From NCBI GenBank assembly GCA_033961575.1, contig CM066732.1:69168687-69232686 (forward strand): a stretch of 64,000 nucleotides of DNA. The letters run 5' to 3'. Source of the stretch: Aselliscus stoliczkanus (lineage: Eukaryota; Chordata; Mammalia; Chiroptera; Hipposideridae). The translations under genes were made by a program, and so were the position numbers. Shown one piece after another: positions 22,985 through 35,384 of this stretch. Each line of letters opens with the position of its first letter. The stretch's first letter is position 1. The notes beneath the pieces were generated by a model. It made no database searches and was not told the DNA's origin. It worked only from the letters and a program-made list of their open reading frames with translations.

Positions 22985-24855
22985 GTCATGTTGAGAGAAA
23001 AGAAGAACCAAGAACGAATCCCAGGACATAACCAAGATAGTGACATCGGAGGTTCCTGAATTTCCATCCTCCCGAACATACCAAACATACAGCTACACAT
23101 GGCCAATTTCCTCCGAGAGAAATCCCGAAACTAGTTGAGTTGACTCCTCCACTTTGGTGACTGAGAAAATACCCACATCGAAATGGTTTGGAAAGGCTGA
23201 GACACACTCTCTTCCTAAATTCCAGTTCCAACACAGTGCCTTACAGAAAGAGGGAACTTCCAGCTTCCAGCTTCTCCCTGAAAAATGAAGGGTTTGGATC
23301 ATACATATAGTGTCCCAGCTTTTAAGGTTGCCACCGGAAAGACAAGCCCACAAATCAGCTAGTTCTGACAGGCAATGGGGATGGCATTCATGAGTCTCAC
23401 AAGACTACAAACTATAACAAAGAAAGATGCAGTTGTTAAATGCGTGAGATCACACCCTACAGCTATCCCTGGCCCCTCTCTCCCTAATGAAGATTGCACA
23501 CAAAAACAACAATCTTTCTGTTTTTTGGTTTTTTTCCTGGAAAGGGTTTGATTATATACTTTACCAGCTGCTGCCTGAGGTGCTGGCTTCTAATTAGCCT
23601 ACACTTAAGACTAAGGAAAAAAAGAGAAGGCTCAAATAAATAAATAAAAAATAGAAGATGAAGCATTACAAATGATAAAATATAAATACCAATGACCTAA
23701 ACACTAAAAAACTATGAACAATGACACAGCGACAAATCAGAAACCCTAGAACAAAAAATAAATTCCTAAAAACATATAACTGACTCATGAAGAAATACTA
23801 GAAATCTGAACAGGCAAATTACTAGCAACAATATTGAATCAGTAATCAACAACTCCCCAAAAACAGAAGGGCCCAGTGTCAGATGACATCACTGGTGAAT
23901 TCTACCAAATATTTGTAGAAGAATTAATGCCAATCCTTCTTGAGCTCTTCCAAACATTTGAAGAAAAGGGAATACTTCCAAACTCATTTCCTGAGATCAG
24001 CATTACCTAGGTACTAAAATCAGACAAGGGCACCACAAGTAAAGCAAATTACAAGTCAATATCCATGATGAACGTAATTGCAAAAATCCCCAACAAAACA
24101 TCAGCAAACCAAATTCAACAATACATTATAGGATCATACGCCATTATCAAATGGGATTTGTTCCTGGGATGCAAGCATACATAGTCCAACATAAGCAAAT
24201 CAAAAATGTGACACACCACATTAAAAGAATGAAACATAGAAATCGTATAATGCTCTCAATAGATGCAGAAAAAGCAGTTGACCGAATTAACAACCTTTCA
24301 TGATATAAACTCTCAAAAATTAAATACAGATGAAATGTACCACAAAATAATAAAGGTCATATGACAAGCCCACAGTAAACATCAGACTCAATGGTAAAAA
24401 GCTCGTAGCTTTTCCTCAAAGATCAGGAAGCCCAGATGCCCACTCTTGCCTTCCAGCCAGAGCAGTTAGGAAAGCAAAACAAACAAATACATCACACAGG
24501 ATGAAGTCAAGCTGTCTCCATTTGCTAATGACATAATATGATATATAGAAAACCCTAAAAAATCCATCAAAAATATTTGAACTAAAAAAACAATTCAGTG
24601 AAGTTGCAGGATACAAAATCAATATACAAAAATTGGTTGCACTTCTTTACTATAGCAATGAACTATCAAAAACAGAAATTAAGTAAATTATCCCATTTAA
24701 AACAACATCAAAAATAATAAAATATTTAGGAAAAAAATTTAAGCAGGTGAGAGATCTGTACACTGAAAAGTATAAAACATTAATGAAACAAATTGAAGAA
24801 CACACAGATAAATGGAACAATATTTTATGTTCATGAATTAGAAGAATTAGTATTG
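22985..24855 (+). mobile_element. old LINE-1, 5' portion (continues at 25609)
   Basis: Bases 22985-23640 look like an old L1 5' UTR ('ataaccaagatagtgacatc', 'ccctctctccctaatgaaga'). From about 23640 it changes to ORF2 sequence of the reverse-transcriptase region. The frame is broken by many stops, but the blocks for choice of template (about 23880), for the 'GFVPGMQ'-like segment (about 24150) and for 'GSPDAHSCLPA' (about 24427) can be read. ORF1 and the endonuclease part are missing, so an internal deletion is present. At 24855 it is interrupted by a younger L1 and resumes at 25609. Confidence 0.75.
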
Positions 24856-25608
24856 ATGGATGAATGGATAAAGAGTAGGTGGTTCATAAATACAAAGGAA
24901 TATTGCTCTGCCATGGAAGGAATACATTCTTACCATCTTTGGTGGCACTGGTGGACCTGAAGGGTACTGTGCTGAGTGGAGCGTGTCACACAGAGAAAGA
25001 CAGATGCAATGTGATTTTGCTTATATGTGGAATCAAGAGAACAAAATAAACAAAACAGAAACAAACTCATAGATAAAGAGAACATTTTGTTGGGTGCCAG
25101 ATGGGAGGAGGGTTGGGGAGATGGGTAAAAAAGTGGAAGGGATTAAGAAGTACAAATTGGTAGTTACAAAATAGTCATGGGGATGTGAAGTAAAGCATAG
25201 GAAATATAGTGAATAATATGGTAATAACTACGCATAGTGCATGTGGATACTAAACCAGTCAGGGGGATCACTTCTTTAATTATATAGATGTCTAACTACT
25301 ATGCTGTTCTCCTGAAAGTAATATAAAATAATATTAAATGTCAACTGTAATTGAAAAATTAAAAAGAGGGAAAGGTGAAGGGAATAAGAAGTTCAAATTT
25401 CTAGGTATAGAACAAATTGTAGGGATGTAATATACAGCATAGAAAATATAGTCAATAATATTGTAATAATGTGGTGTGGTGTCAGATGGTTGCTGGACTT
25501 ATAATGATCACTTCTTTAGGTATATAAATGTTGAAGAACTATGGTGTACACATGAAACTAATATAATATTGTTTGTTAGCTATATTTTAATAAAAATCTT
25601 TTTAAAAG
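24856..25608 (+). mobile_element. younger L1 3' end nested in the old L1
   Basis: 5'-truncated L1: the last stretch of ORF2 ('tgaatggataaagagtagg'), then a 3' UTR with two tandem modules, each running from 'aagtacaaatt/aagttcaaatt' to 'ctgaaagtaatat/atgaaactaatat' (about 25148-25345 and 25388-25572), ending in 'taataaaaatctttttaaaa'. It splits the old L1: bases before it (about 24841-24855, gaagaattagtattg) and after it (about 25606-25620, aagaattaacattat) are the same L1 motif and may also be its diverged TSD. Confidence 0.75.
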
Positions 25609-26435
25609 AATTAACATTATTAAAATGTCCATACTGCCCAAAGCAATTGATAGATTCAATGCAATCGCTGTAAAAAAAAATCCAATGGCATTTTTCACAG
25701 AAATAGAAAGAAACAATTCTAAAATTTGTGTGGAACCACAAAAAACACCGAATAGCCAAAGCAATCTTGAGAATAAAGAATAAAACTGGAGGCATCTCAC
25801 TTCCTGGTTTCAAACAATATCACAAAACTATAATAATCAAAACAGTATGGTATACTGGTATGAAAACAGACACGTAGATCAATGGAACATAATAGAGAGC
25901 CCAGAAATAAATCCACATGTACCTTGTCTATTACATTTTGACAAAGAAGCCAAGAATATATAGTAGGGAAAGGATAATCTCTTCAAAAAAGTGTGTTGGG
26001 ATAACTGGACAGCCAAATGCAAAGGATGAAACTGGACCACAATCTTACACCATACCCAAAAATCAACTAAAATGGATTAAAGGCTTTAATTTAAGATCTG
26101 AAACCATAAAACTCTTAGAAGTGTGTGTAACCTATTTGACATTGGATTGGCATTTTTTTTTTGACAATAAAAGCAACAACAACAACAAAGACAAAAAATC
26201 AATAAGTGGGACTATATCACGCTAAAAAGCTACTGCACAGCTAAGGAAACCATCAACAAATTAAAAAGCAATCTAACGATTGGGAGAAAATATTTTTGAA
26301 CCACATATTGATAAGGAGTTAATATCCAAAACATATAACAAACCCTTAAAACTCAATAGCAACAAACAAAAAAAACCAATTAAAATTGGCTAAAGGACAG
26401 GAAAGATAGATTCTTTTTCAAAGAAGAAAATGATT
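25609..26435 (+). mobile_element. old LINE-1, ORF2 continuation
   Basis: Picks up at the exact ORF2 block where 22985-24855 stopped ('ttaaaatgtccatactgccc') and runs to 'caaagaagaaaatg'. It can be compared base by base with 5055-5900. Contains stops throughout. Confidence 0.8.
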
Positions 26436-26510
26436 TCCTAAGGAACTTCCATATTTTTTTCATGGCGCCTGCATCAGTTTATAGTCCCACTAAACATTGC
26501 CCAGGTGATT

Positions 26511-26543
<33 letters not shown>

Positions 26544-26925
26544 CTAAGCCATCCTGCCACCTGTTGGCAGCTCAACAGCAACTCAGCTCGGGCTGGCATC
26601 AAACCGCCGTTGCTCAGAGCTCAGATCGCACTCTTGAGTGAGCTCTTAACCAACTGAGGCACTCGGCCGGGCCTTTCAGGTGATTCCTTTTTTCCACATC
26701 CTGACCAGTGTTTAGTATCTCTTGTCTTTTTGATAACTGACATCTCAATGTGTGTGAAATGATATCTTATTGTGGTTTTGATTTGTATTTAAAAGATGAT
26801 TAGTGATATTGATTACTTTTTCATTACGTGTTGGCTATTTCTATGCCTTCTTTGGAAAAATGCTTATTCAGGTCCTTTGTCCATTTTTATTTTTCATACT
26901 TGAGATGTTAGTTCATTGATTTAGT
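26436..26925 (-). mobile_element. antisense L1 ORF2 C-terminal fragment, split by a SINE
   Basis: Reverse-oriented L1 ('actataaactgatgc' near the start, 'ggacctgaataagcat' near the end when read on the minus strand). A SINE interrupts it at 26513-26673. Orientation is opposite to the adjoining L1, and the two pieces meet at the same part of the L1 consensus. Confidence 0.75.
26513..26673 (-). mobile_element. tRNA-derived SINE (family 2)
   Basis: Same structure as 21052-21211: a T-run of about 28, 'cacctgttggcagctc' module and tRNA-like head ending 'ggcactcggccgggcc'. TSD caggtgattccttttt on both sides (starts 26502 and 26678). Confidence 0.92.
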
Positions 26926-27215
26926 TCAGGGATCACAAGCTTTTTCCTGTAAAATTCCAGATAGTAAGGATGTGAGACTGGGCCGGCCACACCATCCCTG
27001 TTACATTTGTTCAAATCAGCCTTTGTAGTGTGAAAGCAAACCATAGCCAACGTGCAAAAGAATGTGTGGCTATGGTCCAATGACAATATATGGACACTGA
27101 AATTGAAATTTTTTATATTTTTTAACCTGTCACATATATTATTCTTTTTCTGATTAACTATTAAAACAGTTACTTTTGAAGTGACTTGGACACCAGAAAT
27201 TCTCAAAATGTTTAT
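26926..27215 (+). mobile_element. non-autonomous hAT-Charlie-like DNA element
   Basis: Starts with a form of 'ggatcacaagctttttcctg' and continues through blocks I know from a common mammalian non-autonomous hAT repeat ('ccagatagtaag', 'aaagcaaaccatag', 'atatggacactgaaattg'). Family name is from memory. The far terminal inverted repeat is not evident. Confidence 0.6.
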
Positions 27216-28605
27216 TTCTTTTTATATTGCAGATTACATATTTACAAAACTCAGTGTAAAGTCTTACCCATTTGAAGAAATCTACGTAGTTGCAAATCCA
27301 AAATAATGCTTTTATTACTTAATTACTTAAATCTTTTCATTTACATGAAAGCTAAATTAAATTAGATTTTAATGCAACTATGGGTGATTGATTATTTATC
27401 AAGAAAATATATTTTTTAAAAGATGTTATTAAAATTACAAAAACCAAAAGCCAGATTTAGTTTGATATTAATGTAGCCTCATACATCTCACTGCATGCTA
27501 TTTCTTTACTGAAACCCATTCTGAAAAACTGTAATACAAATATATTCACAAGAAAAAAATCAGGGTAAACACTGTTAAAATGACAATTTCTGATTTTTCT
27601 TAGAAAAATGTAGTTAATGTTGATTGAGTAATCAATAACTGGCCACAAGTTCAGGAGAAATATTGTACCAAATAAAAATATAAAATACAAATGAATTAGA
27701 AAACATAATATTGAAACATATTAAACAGCATTTGCAAGTTTCAACTACTATGATTATAGAGAATCCTGTTACATTTTAATATGCAAATTTAATATCATAA
27801 ACAAATTTATAAAATGGAAAATATGTTCAGTGTTTGTCAAATTACAAAAGTAATAGATGCTGTATTTTAACAAGGCATAAATCATAATTACTACATGAAC
27901 TGATAATAAAGAATGTTAGTGGAAATTTACCCTTCATTAGCAACTCACAATACCATAATAGTGTGAGGAGGTTAATTTTAGTAGTAAACACAATCAATTA
28001 TTGAAAGCAGAGCCAGATTTTTACTTTGCATTCTGACAGCCTACATAATCTAAAAATTTTCAAATACTATAAAGGCGTTTTTATAAATTACATGAATAAC
28101 AAAATTATAAGAATAAACATTTTCAGTATTCATATGTATGTTTCTCATTAATAAAACATTATTTGCAGGTATTTAATAAAGATAAATATGGGAAATAAGG
28201 TTTCACCAATACAAGAAAATAGTGTTTTTTCTTCCATAATGGAGAGAGAACATTAAGCATAAAACTCATGACATACAAGTTATGTTCTGGAAAATCTATT
28301 GAAGTTAGCTAAACTATAATATTAACATCTACTATTTCACTCCCACAATAACCAAGAATGGGTCTCAACTTTTTGGGATGCATAAATAAGTTTTCATGAG
28401 GTTTGCCATAAAGGGAGGGCAGAATGACAGGGAAGGAGAGAGCAAAAGAAAAGGAAAGCTTTTTCCATCTTTCAAACAATAGTCATTCTATAGATTTGTA
28501 TACATAATGAAGAAGTTGTAAATTTTAAAATTGTGTTTATTAGGAGTAAGAAAATATTCAACAGATTAGGCTTTTCTTTATAATTCACATTTTGATGTAA
28601 AGGCT

Positions 28606-28606
<1 letters not shown>
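27216..28606. other. unique AT-rich DNA
   Basis: Nothing recognised. Confidence 0.4.
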
Positions 28607-28659
<53 letters not shown>

Positions 28660-28678
28660 GTGTGTGTGTGTGTGTGTG
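28607..28678 (+). repeat. (TG)n dinucleotide repeat
   Basis: About 35 TG units with one TGCG interruption near 28654. Confidence 0.95.
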
Positions 28679-29489
28679 ATCTTTGAATATTAAAGCTACA
28701 AATGTCAGTTAATGCAGGTATGACCAGTTAATGCAGTCAATGACCAAATACTTCAAAAGTATGTTATCATCATTCATCTTATTTTCTTAAGTGGCAAATA
28801 ACTGTGGTCAAAACTCCAGAGCAAATGTGTGTCTGCATTTATTCAATATTATATTCTTGGAGAAAAATCAGTAAACATTAAAACAGTGCAAAAAATTTGT
28901 TATTTTTAAGTAAAATACAATCAGAGGCTAAAAGTAGGTATTACAAACAAAGGTTTGACATCGTGATTCTCTAAGGTACTTTGGAAATGTGGGAAGGACA
29001 CAGAACCCTTCATTGTATGACACCAACATGTGTTTTTTAAACATGTAGCATCAATAGCCCCTGTCTGTAATACTGACACATTCATTATGACAACTGAAAA
29101 TACCTCCATGCATTTCCAAAATGTATCTTTGTGGAAAATACCGTCTCCCTTGAGAAACATGCTCTAGATTCTGATTTTCATTGTTATTGAATATCAGTCC
29201 TGAATTATTTTCTTTAAGTAATTGTATCTGAACATCATAAGGCAGTGCAAATTAATAGTCACATGTATATGTTTATAAATATAATACATATAAGTATGTA
29301 CATTTATATTGGCACACTTTTAGTTTTGAAAACTGAAATGTGTTGCCACATAGATCCATTATATTTCATATTTGGTTAGCCTGAAATATGACACAAAGTA
29401 TGAAGAACAAACAACAAATAAAGAATAAGAAAGAAATGAATAGCATTGACCACTGCTAAGTTTTTCAGCTTAAAATAAATCATAATTTA
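28679..29489. other. unique DNA
   Basis: Nothing recognised. It ends with the left TSD of the next SINE (29476-29489). Confidence 0.4.
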
Positions 29490-29660
29490 GGGCCTGCTGA
29501 GTGGCTCAGTTGGTTAAGAGCTGGCTCAAGAGTGTGAGCTGAGCTCTGAGCAACAGCAGTTCAATGCCCAGCCCGAGCTGAGCTGCTGCTGAGCTGCCAA
29601 CAGGTGGCAGGATGGATCAGCTGAAAAAAACAACAACAAAACAACAACAACAAAAAAAAA
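29490..29660 (+). mobile_element. tRNA-derived SINE (family 2)
   Basis: Sense copy: tRNA-like head with A box 'tggctcagttgg' and B box 'cagttcaatgcc', then the 'gctgccaacaggtggcagga' 3' module, then an A-rich tail with CAA units. Flanks 'aaatcataattta' and 'aaattataatttta' fit a diverged TSD. Confidence 0.92.
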
Positions 29661-30515
29661 ATTATAATTTTAGAGGGTGTAACTTTGTTTCCCTTTTAAT
29701 AAACGTTTTAGATTATTTTAAAGCCTGTTAGAAATAGAAGTAATTTTGGTAAAATATTCTGATTAATATTGCAGTTTATTTCATTATATACTTCTGAATA
29801 AACTAACATTGAAAACAGTAGGTTTTCTTTAAGGCTGGTTAGATGAGAGAAGACTTGCACTGGGTCGCTTTACACATTGGTATTGGAAATTGGAGTAATT
29901 CCAAAAAGGATACGAATAATCCTGAGACTTCTTTTCCTTTTTCTGCCATTATGCCAAAAACAAGCCTGCTGCCAAGGAAAGAATTGGCATCCCCTACAAG
30001 GCTCCCACTCAAAGGAAAAGTGGAATTGGAGGCTTTACTCTTTCCTCAATAAACTAAAAGAACAGCAATTATTGCGCCTGCAGGCAGAGCAGAACAAAGA
30101 CGAATGTTCCTCAGGACAATAATGGGATACTGTTGTGTTTAGAGGGCAGGGCAAAATCCTCCCAAATAGAGGAACTATTTTTTCTTCAGTATGCCATTAG
30201 ATTGTTGCCACAGAGAGAAAATAATGTTTTGGACAGAAGTGCTACCTTAGTAGACTACCTACCATGGAAGGAAGCCAGCTGTGTATAACTCAATTAATGA
30301 AGTTTTGGAAAAGAATTTAGTTCATCTTCATTAATTAGCATTCATAAGGCACCTTGAGCTTTTACATTTTTACAAGTGCAAACACCCATATACTCCTGAC
30401 TGTGAAATCTGATGTTAGGTGAACATGACAATTTTGAAAGGAATCACAGAGCAAAGGTTTCTCCTGTGAATAGGGGTGATTTACCAAAGAGTAAGAGAGG
30501 GATGAGGGAGGGAGG
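29661..30515. other. unique DNA
   Basis: Two short overlapping frames (29843-30122) end in a Gln/Leu-rich tail. I do not recognise them and the segment shows no splice sites or conserved domain. Considered and not called as a gene. Confidence 0.35.
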
Positions 30516-30516
30516 G

Positions 30517-30517
30517 G

Positions 30518-30590
<73 letters not shown>
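30517..30590 (+). repeat. (GA)n dinucleotide repeat
   Basis: About 36 GA units, preceded by a G/A-rich run from 30493. Ser/Leu and Arg/Glu repeat frames across it are artefacts. Confidence 0.95.
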
Positions 30591-30592
<2 letters not shown>

Positions 30593-30731
30593 TTGAAAAA
30601 GAGAATGAGGTAAGGTGTAGAAATGATATGGATATACATATCTCTGGGTGGCATTAGGTTTCAAGCTATCTTCCCTTATGCAGAACAGTACAAAGTTTGA
30701 TTTTGTGAGAACTTCAAATTTGTTTTTCCTA

Positions 30732-30843
30732 GGGCCGGCCGAGTCGTGCGGTGGTTAAGTGCTGGCTTGGGAAGCCAGCGGCCCCAGTTCGGTCCCACAT
30801 ATGAAGGACAGTGACACTGTCCTCAAAAAACAAACAAACAAAC
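30732..30843 (+). mobile_element. short tRNA-derived SINE (family 1)
   Basis: Full-length sense copy: 'gggccggccgagtcgtgcgg' head, a long stem around 'ctggcttgggaagccag', 'agtgacactgtcctc' module, then a (CAAA)n tail. Perfect 16-bp TSD aaatttgtttttccta at 30716-30731 and 30844-30859. Confidence 0.95.
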
Positions 30844-30859
30844 AAATTTGTTTTTCCTA

Positions 30860-31944
30860 ACCTTGGTTTTCCTTCAGGCATTACTGTAGGGCCCACACTT
30901 TCATTATGTATTTTTCATATGTGCCTATCATCCCTTTGTATTTGTATTTTGCTAAAGGGAAATGGTACCTAGAAAATCCGTTTGGTTTATTAGCTTCAGA
31001 GGTAGGAGATATTGTCCCCTTAAGTGAACTATGATCTAGAATCTCCAAAGGCTTTGAGTGGCAGCAGAAAGGTCCTATCTCACCTATGACAGCTACTAGA
31101 GGGAAATATACTGGAGTGGTAGAAAGATTAAATCTTCATTATGTTCTTGAAAGAAACCAACAGAAAAATAATGAACCCACCTACACTGGGATTACAGAAA
31201 ATGACATGCAAAATTGTCCTCAAATCCTTTGGACATGTTACATAAAAATCCATGTTTGAGATAGCAGTTACCTGCCATGTGTAATCCTCTTTTTCTTTTT
31301 TCTCACAATTCTGGATATTTCATGCTATAATTATTTTGTCTCCAGAGCTTGCCCTCTCTATTTTTTTCACCTTTTATTTCCTTCCACATTCCTTGTCTTT
31401 CCCTTTTAAGAAAAGGCAACATCAAAAGAAAACTAACTTCCTTCTTTTTTTTTATTTTGTAATAAGAAATCAATGTTCTTATTACTTCTATTCATTTGGG
31501 TGACACAAATTTTATTTTGCTTATTTAATATCCAACTATACTGACACATATACTGATATCATTGCTCAGGTGATGGGTCAAGCATATTGATAAGAGCTCT
31601 AGGAAGTCAAGTGCTAACCTGACTGGAATTGTGTATGCCAGGGCAAAGGCAGGCATTACTTCCACTGTAAGCCTAGGAGGCACAGTGCTGTGGGCATGTA
31701 TTCAGGAATCCTTCTCACATGGACAGTAAGTCTTTCATGAGAATCTGAAAGTCCAAAGTGAACAAATTCAGGAAATTTCTCACTCTCAGTATCAGACATG
31801 GACACATAAGTTATGGGTTTCAAATCTTTCACAGATTAGTTTCATACACTTAGCTGCAACAAGGGACATATGGGCTAAAAATGCACATGTGTAATAGGTT
31901 GAATATTTAAAATAAGTATTGCCAATATTTTCACCAATAAAAAT
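30860..31944. other. unique DNA
   Basis: No gene or repeat recognised. Confidence 0.4.
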
Positions 31945-32035
31945 AAATTGCTTATATTGATTATTTACCGTATGCCAGCCATTGTGATAAATGCTTTATA
32001 ATGATTATGTCGGTTAGCGTCACAAAAATGTTATG
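31945..32035 (+). mobile_element. MIR fragment
   Basis: Core MIR block: 'tatgccagccattgtgata', 'aatgctttataatgatta', then a bad match. Short. Confidence 0.55.
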
Positions 32036-33736
32036 ACCAGAGCCACAACAAATCTATGCCCAGAGCCACAATCTCATTATAGAAGCCATTTGGAAAATAA
32101 TATTCATTTTTAAGTACCCAAATACCATGTGTTAGTTTTTCTAGGAGTGTACAGCTTACCAGTTGATGAATAAGTGTTTCTCATGGGCGGCAAATTAGTG
32201 GGTGGCATCACCTGCCTGTTCCTGGACCACGATCCCGGAAGAGTTCTGTTTGGGAATGAGAACAGCACCAAACCCAGATTTCAAGTCTCCAGCCTTCCCA
32301 ATTCCTAAGTCACTTCAAGACCAAGTGGGTCCGTCAGGGAGATTTTGCCCTTCTTACAAAGCATTTACGAGAATGTTGAGGAACAAACATCTTTCCATGT
32401 AACTGCTGTTCACTTCTTAGTTCACTTTATTAAAAAGAAGAAGCCAGTTCTTATAGGCATGTTACATTATTCTCCCAGAAAACTTCACCGAGTCCACTCC
32501 ACATATGCACATGCTGCAGCTGAGCCCCTTCTTTTTTTGGGGGGGGCATGCAGTAGCACCTTTATATTTGTCAAAGCCTCTGGCCACATGACACACCATG
32601 CAGAGCTCTTCCTACAGATTAGGCCCAGGTGCCTTCCATTTTACCAAACACTTATTTGAACCATTTGTTGTTGACTAAACCACAGGGAAAGAGACATTTC
32701 AAGGTTTCAAGCTATGCAGAGATGACTTCTAAACATGAAGACTAGGAAACGTCTAGTAACTTGTCTTCACTTCTACATTAGGATTTATTATCTTGAATGT
32801 TTCCTTGAGGAAGAAATTATCAGCCTGTTTTCCAATGCATTGCCCTGTCCTAAGACAATATTCAGAGTTTGGTAGCAAATGGTCTCCGCCAGATGCTCCA
32901 AACGTTTTCACATTACGAGGATAGGCCCTTGAGTTTATACACTTAGACAGCTGGAGGACCTATTCAGTTCAAGTGTAAGTGTCACTGACCTCTTTCCCCT
33001 TTTTTAGAGACTACAATTATTTTTTTCACAAAAATTCTTTGCTTAGTTTATTACCTGATATTCTCCATGCTCCTACACACGTGACATTATGAGGGAATCA
33101 CTCACTCTTTATCACATGACAGTGATTACAAGGCAATTCACATGTAGGGCTTTTCACCTGAAACATGTAATTTCTAATTGTGGATACTGCATAGCGTTTA
33201 ATGTTGATTTCAAACACACTTCCTACAACTTCCTCAGACTGCAATGATATTTCATGCTGCATCAACACAGCTTGATCTGGGTTAATTAATATTCTCCATC
33301 ACCAGGTAGCTAAAGTTTGTCAGTCATAATACAAATGTTGTCCTCGCTCAATTCTATGGTAATAATTACATGAAAGTTAGAGTTATTTACAACATGAGCC
33401 TCAAGGGATCTCAGCAGCATGACACAATTGTCAGCTCCAGTACCCTGTCCTCTGAGATCCAAACACAATTACTACAAAAACCACCACATATGTGGTGGGA
33501 AGACCTGCCTTCTTGATCTCTCTGTTGTTGTTTTTTGTTTCTATATTCACCTCTGAGCCTAGGTTACTGCTTCCACTGAATTAGTTCAGTTTGGTAATTA
33601 TTTCATTAGCTTACATACTCGTATGGTTCCATTCAGATTAAGTTTAATCAGATTAAAAAATTCCCTTCATCTTAATCTTTTTGATGCTTTCCTCAAGATT
33701 TTTCTGTAAAATCATTTTTTTGAGGTCGTTGTTATT
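32036..33736. other. unique DNA, locally GC-balanced
   Basis: Bases 32160-32690 have a more balanced composition than the surroundings and two short frames, but no exon signals. The rest is AT-rich. Nothing named. Confidence 0.4.
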
Positions 33737-33751
33737 AAAAATAAGATTATA

Positions 33752-33899
33752 GGGCTGCCCGACTGGCTCAGTTGGTTAAGAGCTCGCTCAAGAGTGTGAG
33801 CTGAGCTCTGAGCAACAGCAGTTCAATGCCCAGCTTGAGCTGAGCAGCCGCTGAGCTGCCAACAGGTAGCAGGATGGCTCAGCTAAAAAAAAAAAAAAA
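33752..33899 (+). mobile_element. tRNA-derived SINE (family 2)
   Basis: Sense copy with A box 'tggctcagttgg', B box 'cagttcaatgcc', the 'ctgccaacaggtagcagg' module and a pure A-tail. TSD aagattata at 33743-33751 and 33898-33906. Confidence 0.93.
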
Positions 33900-33906
33900 G
33901 ATTATA

Positions 33907-34946
33907 ATAACTGTTTAACTGTTTCTGGATCCAGCCACAAGTAGAGGGGGAAAAAAACCCACAACTGTTTTCCATGAAACTTTCACATTGCTGTATACGC
34001 ATGTGAGGAAAAAGAGAATCATCAAAACAAACTCTATGCCAAAATATGCAATTCTGGACCTATTTGAAAACTCTTTTGCAGCACAGGGGTCTCACAATAA
34101 TGATGCAGTAAAATTAAAATGTTCAATTGTAAGTTATTTTTTGTTGCTCTGATTTAAATAGTAATGCAATTCAAGCCAAGAGGCTATATTACTCAAATAT
34201 ATTTTGTTACTTGGATTTTTATCATTATTTTAATATTTTATAATTCTATCTTAAGTATATTTTTAGCAGAGAAAGCCAAAGACAATTAAGACAAAATGTT
34301 GTATTGACCCCAACTGCTGCAGACACCAGGTCAAAAATGTCTTGATTGAGGGAGAACTGAACTCATGGACTTGCTCAATGAGAAACTGCTGAAACATTTA
34401 CCATTTATTCATGTAGTGTCAGATTTCAATTCACATACATAGACATTCACATATTCTGCAGCTCCATCTTGGGTGTTGTTTGTTTGTACTTGTGAAAGAA
34501 GCGGGGGAAAAAAACCTCAGTTGGCAACTGACTTAGCACTAAGAAAGGACATGGTGTTCTCCTGATGATGAGAAATATTTTTGCTGAACACGAATATTCA
34601 AAAAGATCACTCTGTAGTTATGAAGGAGAGAGACGAAAACAAGACAAATCAGAAATCATGTCTAAATACAGACAAAAGAACATGGTGAAAAACACAAAAC
34701 TGACCATGTATCTTTCTTGCCAAGCTTCTTTACCAAATTCAGTTTTAGCCCTGTGCCAATCCATCCTACACAAAAACAGGAGTCTTGACAATTCTTTCTG
34801 ATACTACTTAACCTAAAGCAAAATCATGCTCCCTTAAACCTTTCACCAATATCACTTAACACAAGCTCAAATCTCTTTGACATCCCTTTGAGATACTCCA
34901 TGACATCATAGGTGTGTTCCTGATGGTCTTGATTGGTGGGGGTCTA
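33907..34946. other. unique DNA
   Basis: Nothing recognised. Confidence 0.4.
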
Positions 34947-35298
34947 CTACCGACTGAATTTTGGTATCCCTCCAAAATTCATATGCTGAAATCCTAACCC
35001 CCAAGGTAATGGTATTAGAAGGTGGGCTTTTGGAAGGTGCTTAAATCACGAGGGTGAAGCCCTCATGAAAGGGATTAGTGCCCCTCTAAAAGAGACCTCA
35101 GAGAGCTCCCTAATCCCTTCTGCCATGTGAGAACAAAGTGAAAATACAGATGTCTATAAATCAGAAAGCAAGCTCTCACCGGACAGTGAAACAAGCCTCT
35201 TCCAGAACCATGAGAAAAGAATTTCTGTTGTTTATAAGCCAGCCAGTCTATGGAATGTTTGTTATATATAGCAGCTATAACAAATTAAGACTGATCTA
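34947..35298 (+). mobile_element. MLT1A-like MaLR LTR
   Basis: Nearly the whole LTR is legible: 'tccaaaattcatatgctgaa', 'ggtggg', 'gagggtgaagccctcatgaa', 'gggattagtgcccc', 'gccatgtgagaac', 'tttctgttgtttataagcca', 'agtctatgg'. These match MLT1A in order. Old and diverged. Confidence 0.8.
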
Positions 35299-35384
35299 TA
35301 AACCTTTGTAAAATAATCCCTAAATCCCACCACCAGGGCCCTAGCATCAGATCCATTGAAACATTTTTTTTTTAGCCCCCATGT

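Noticed and set aside
26436..26925. Twin priming to explain the opposite orientation of this L1 and 25609-26435.
   Set aside because: The order (sense 5' part first, then inverted later part) is not the one twin priming makes, and no common TSD was found; a separate insertion or inversion is more likely.
29843..30122. Two overlapping frames with a Gln/Leu-rich end that looked like a processed-pseudogene remnant.
   Set aside because: I could not match either frame to a known protein, and there is no A-tail or TSD to support retrocopy origin.
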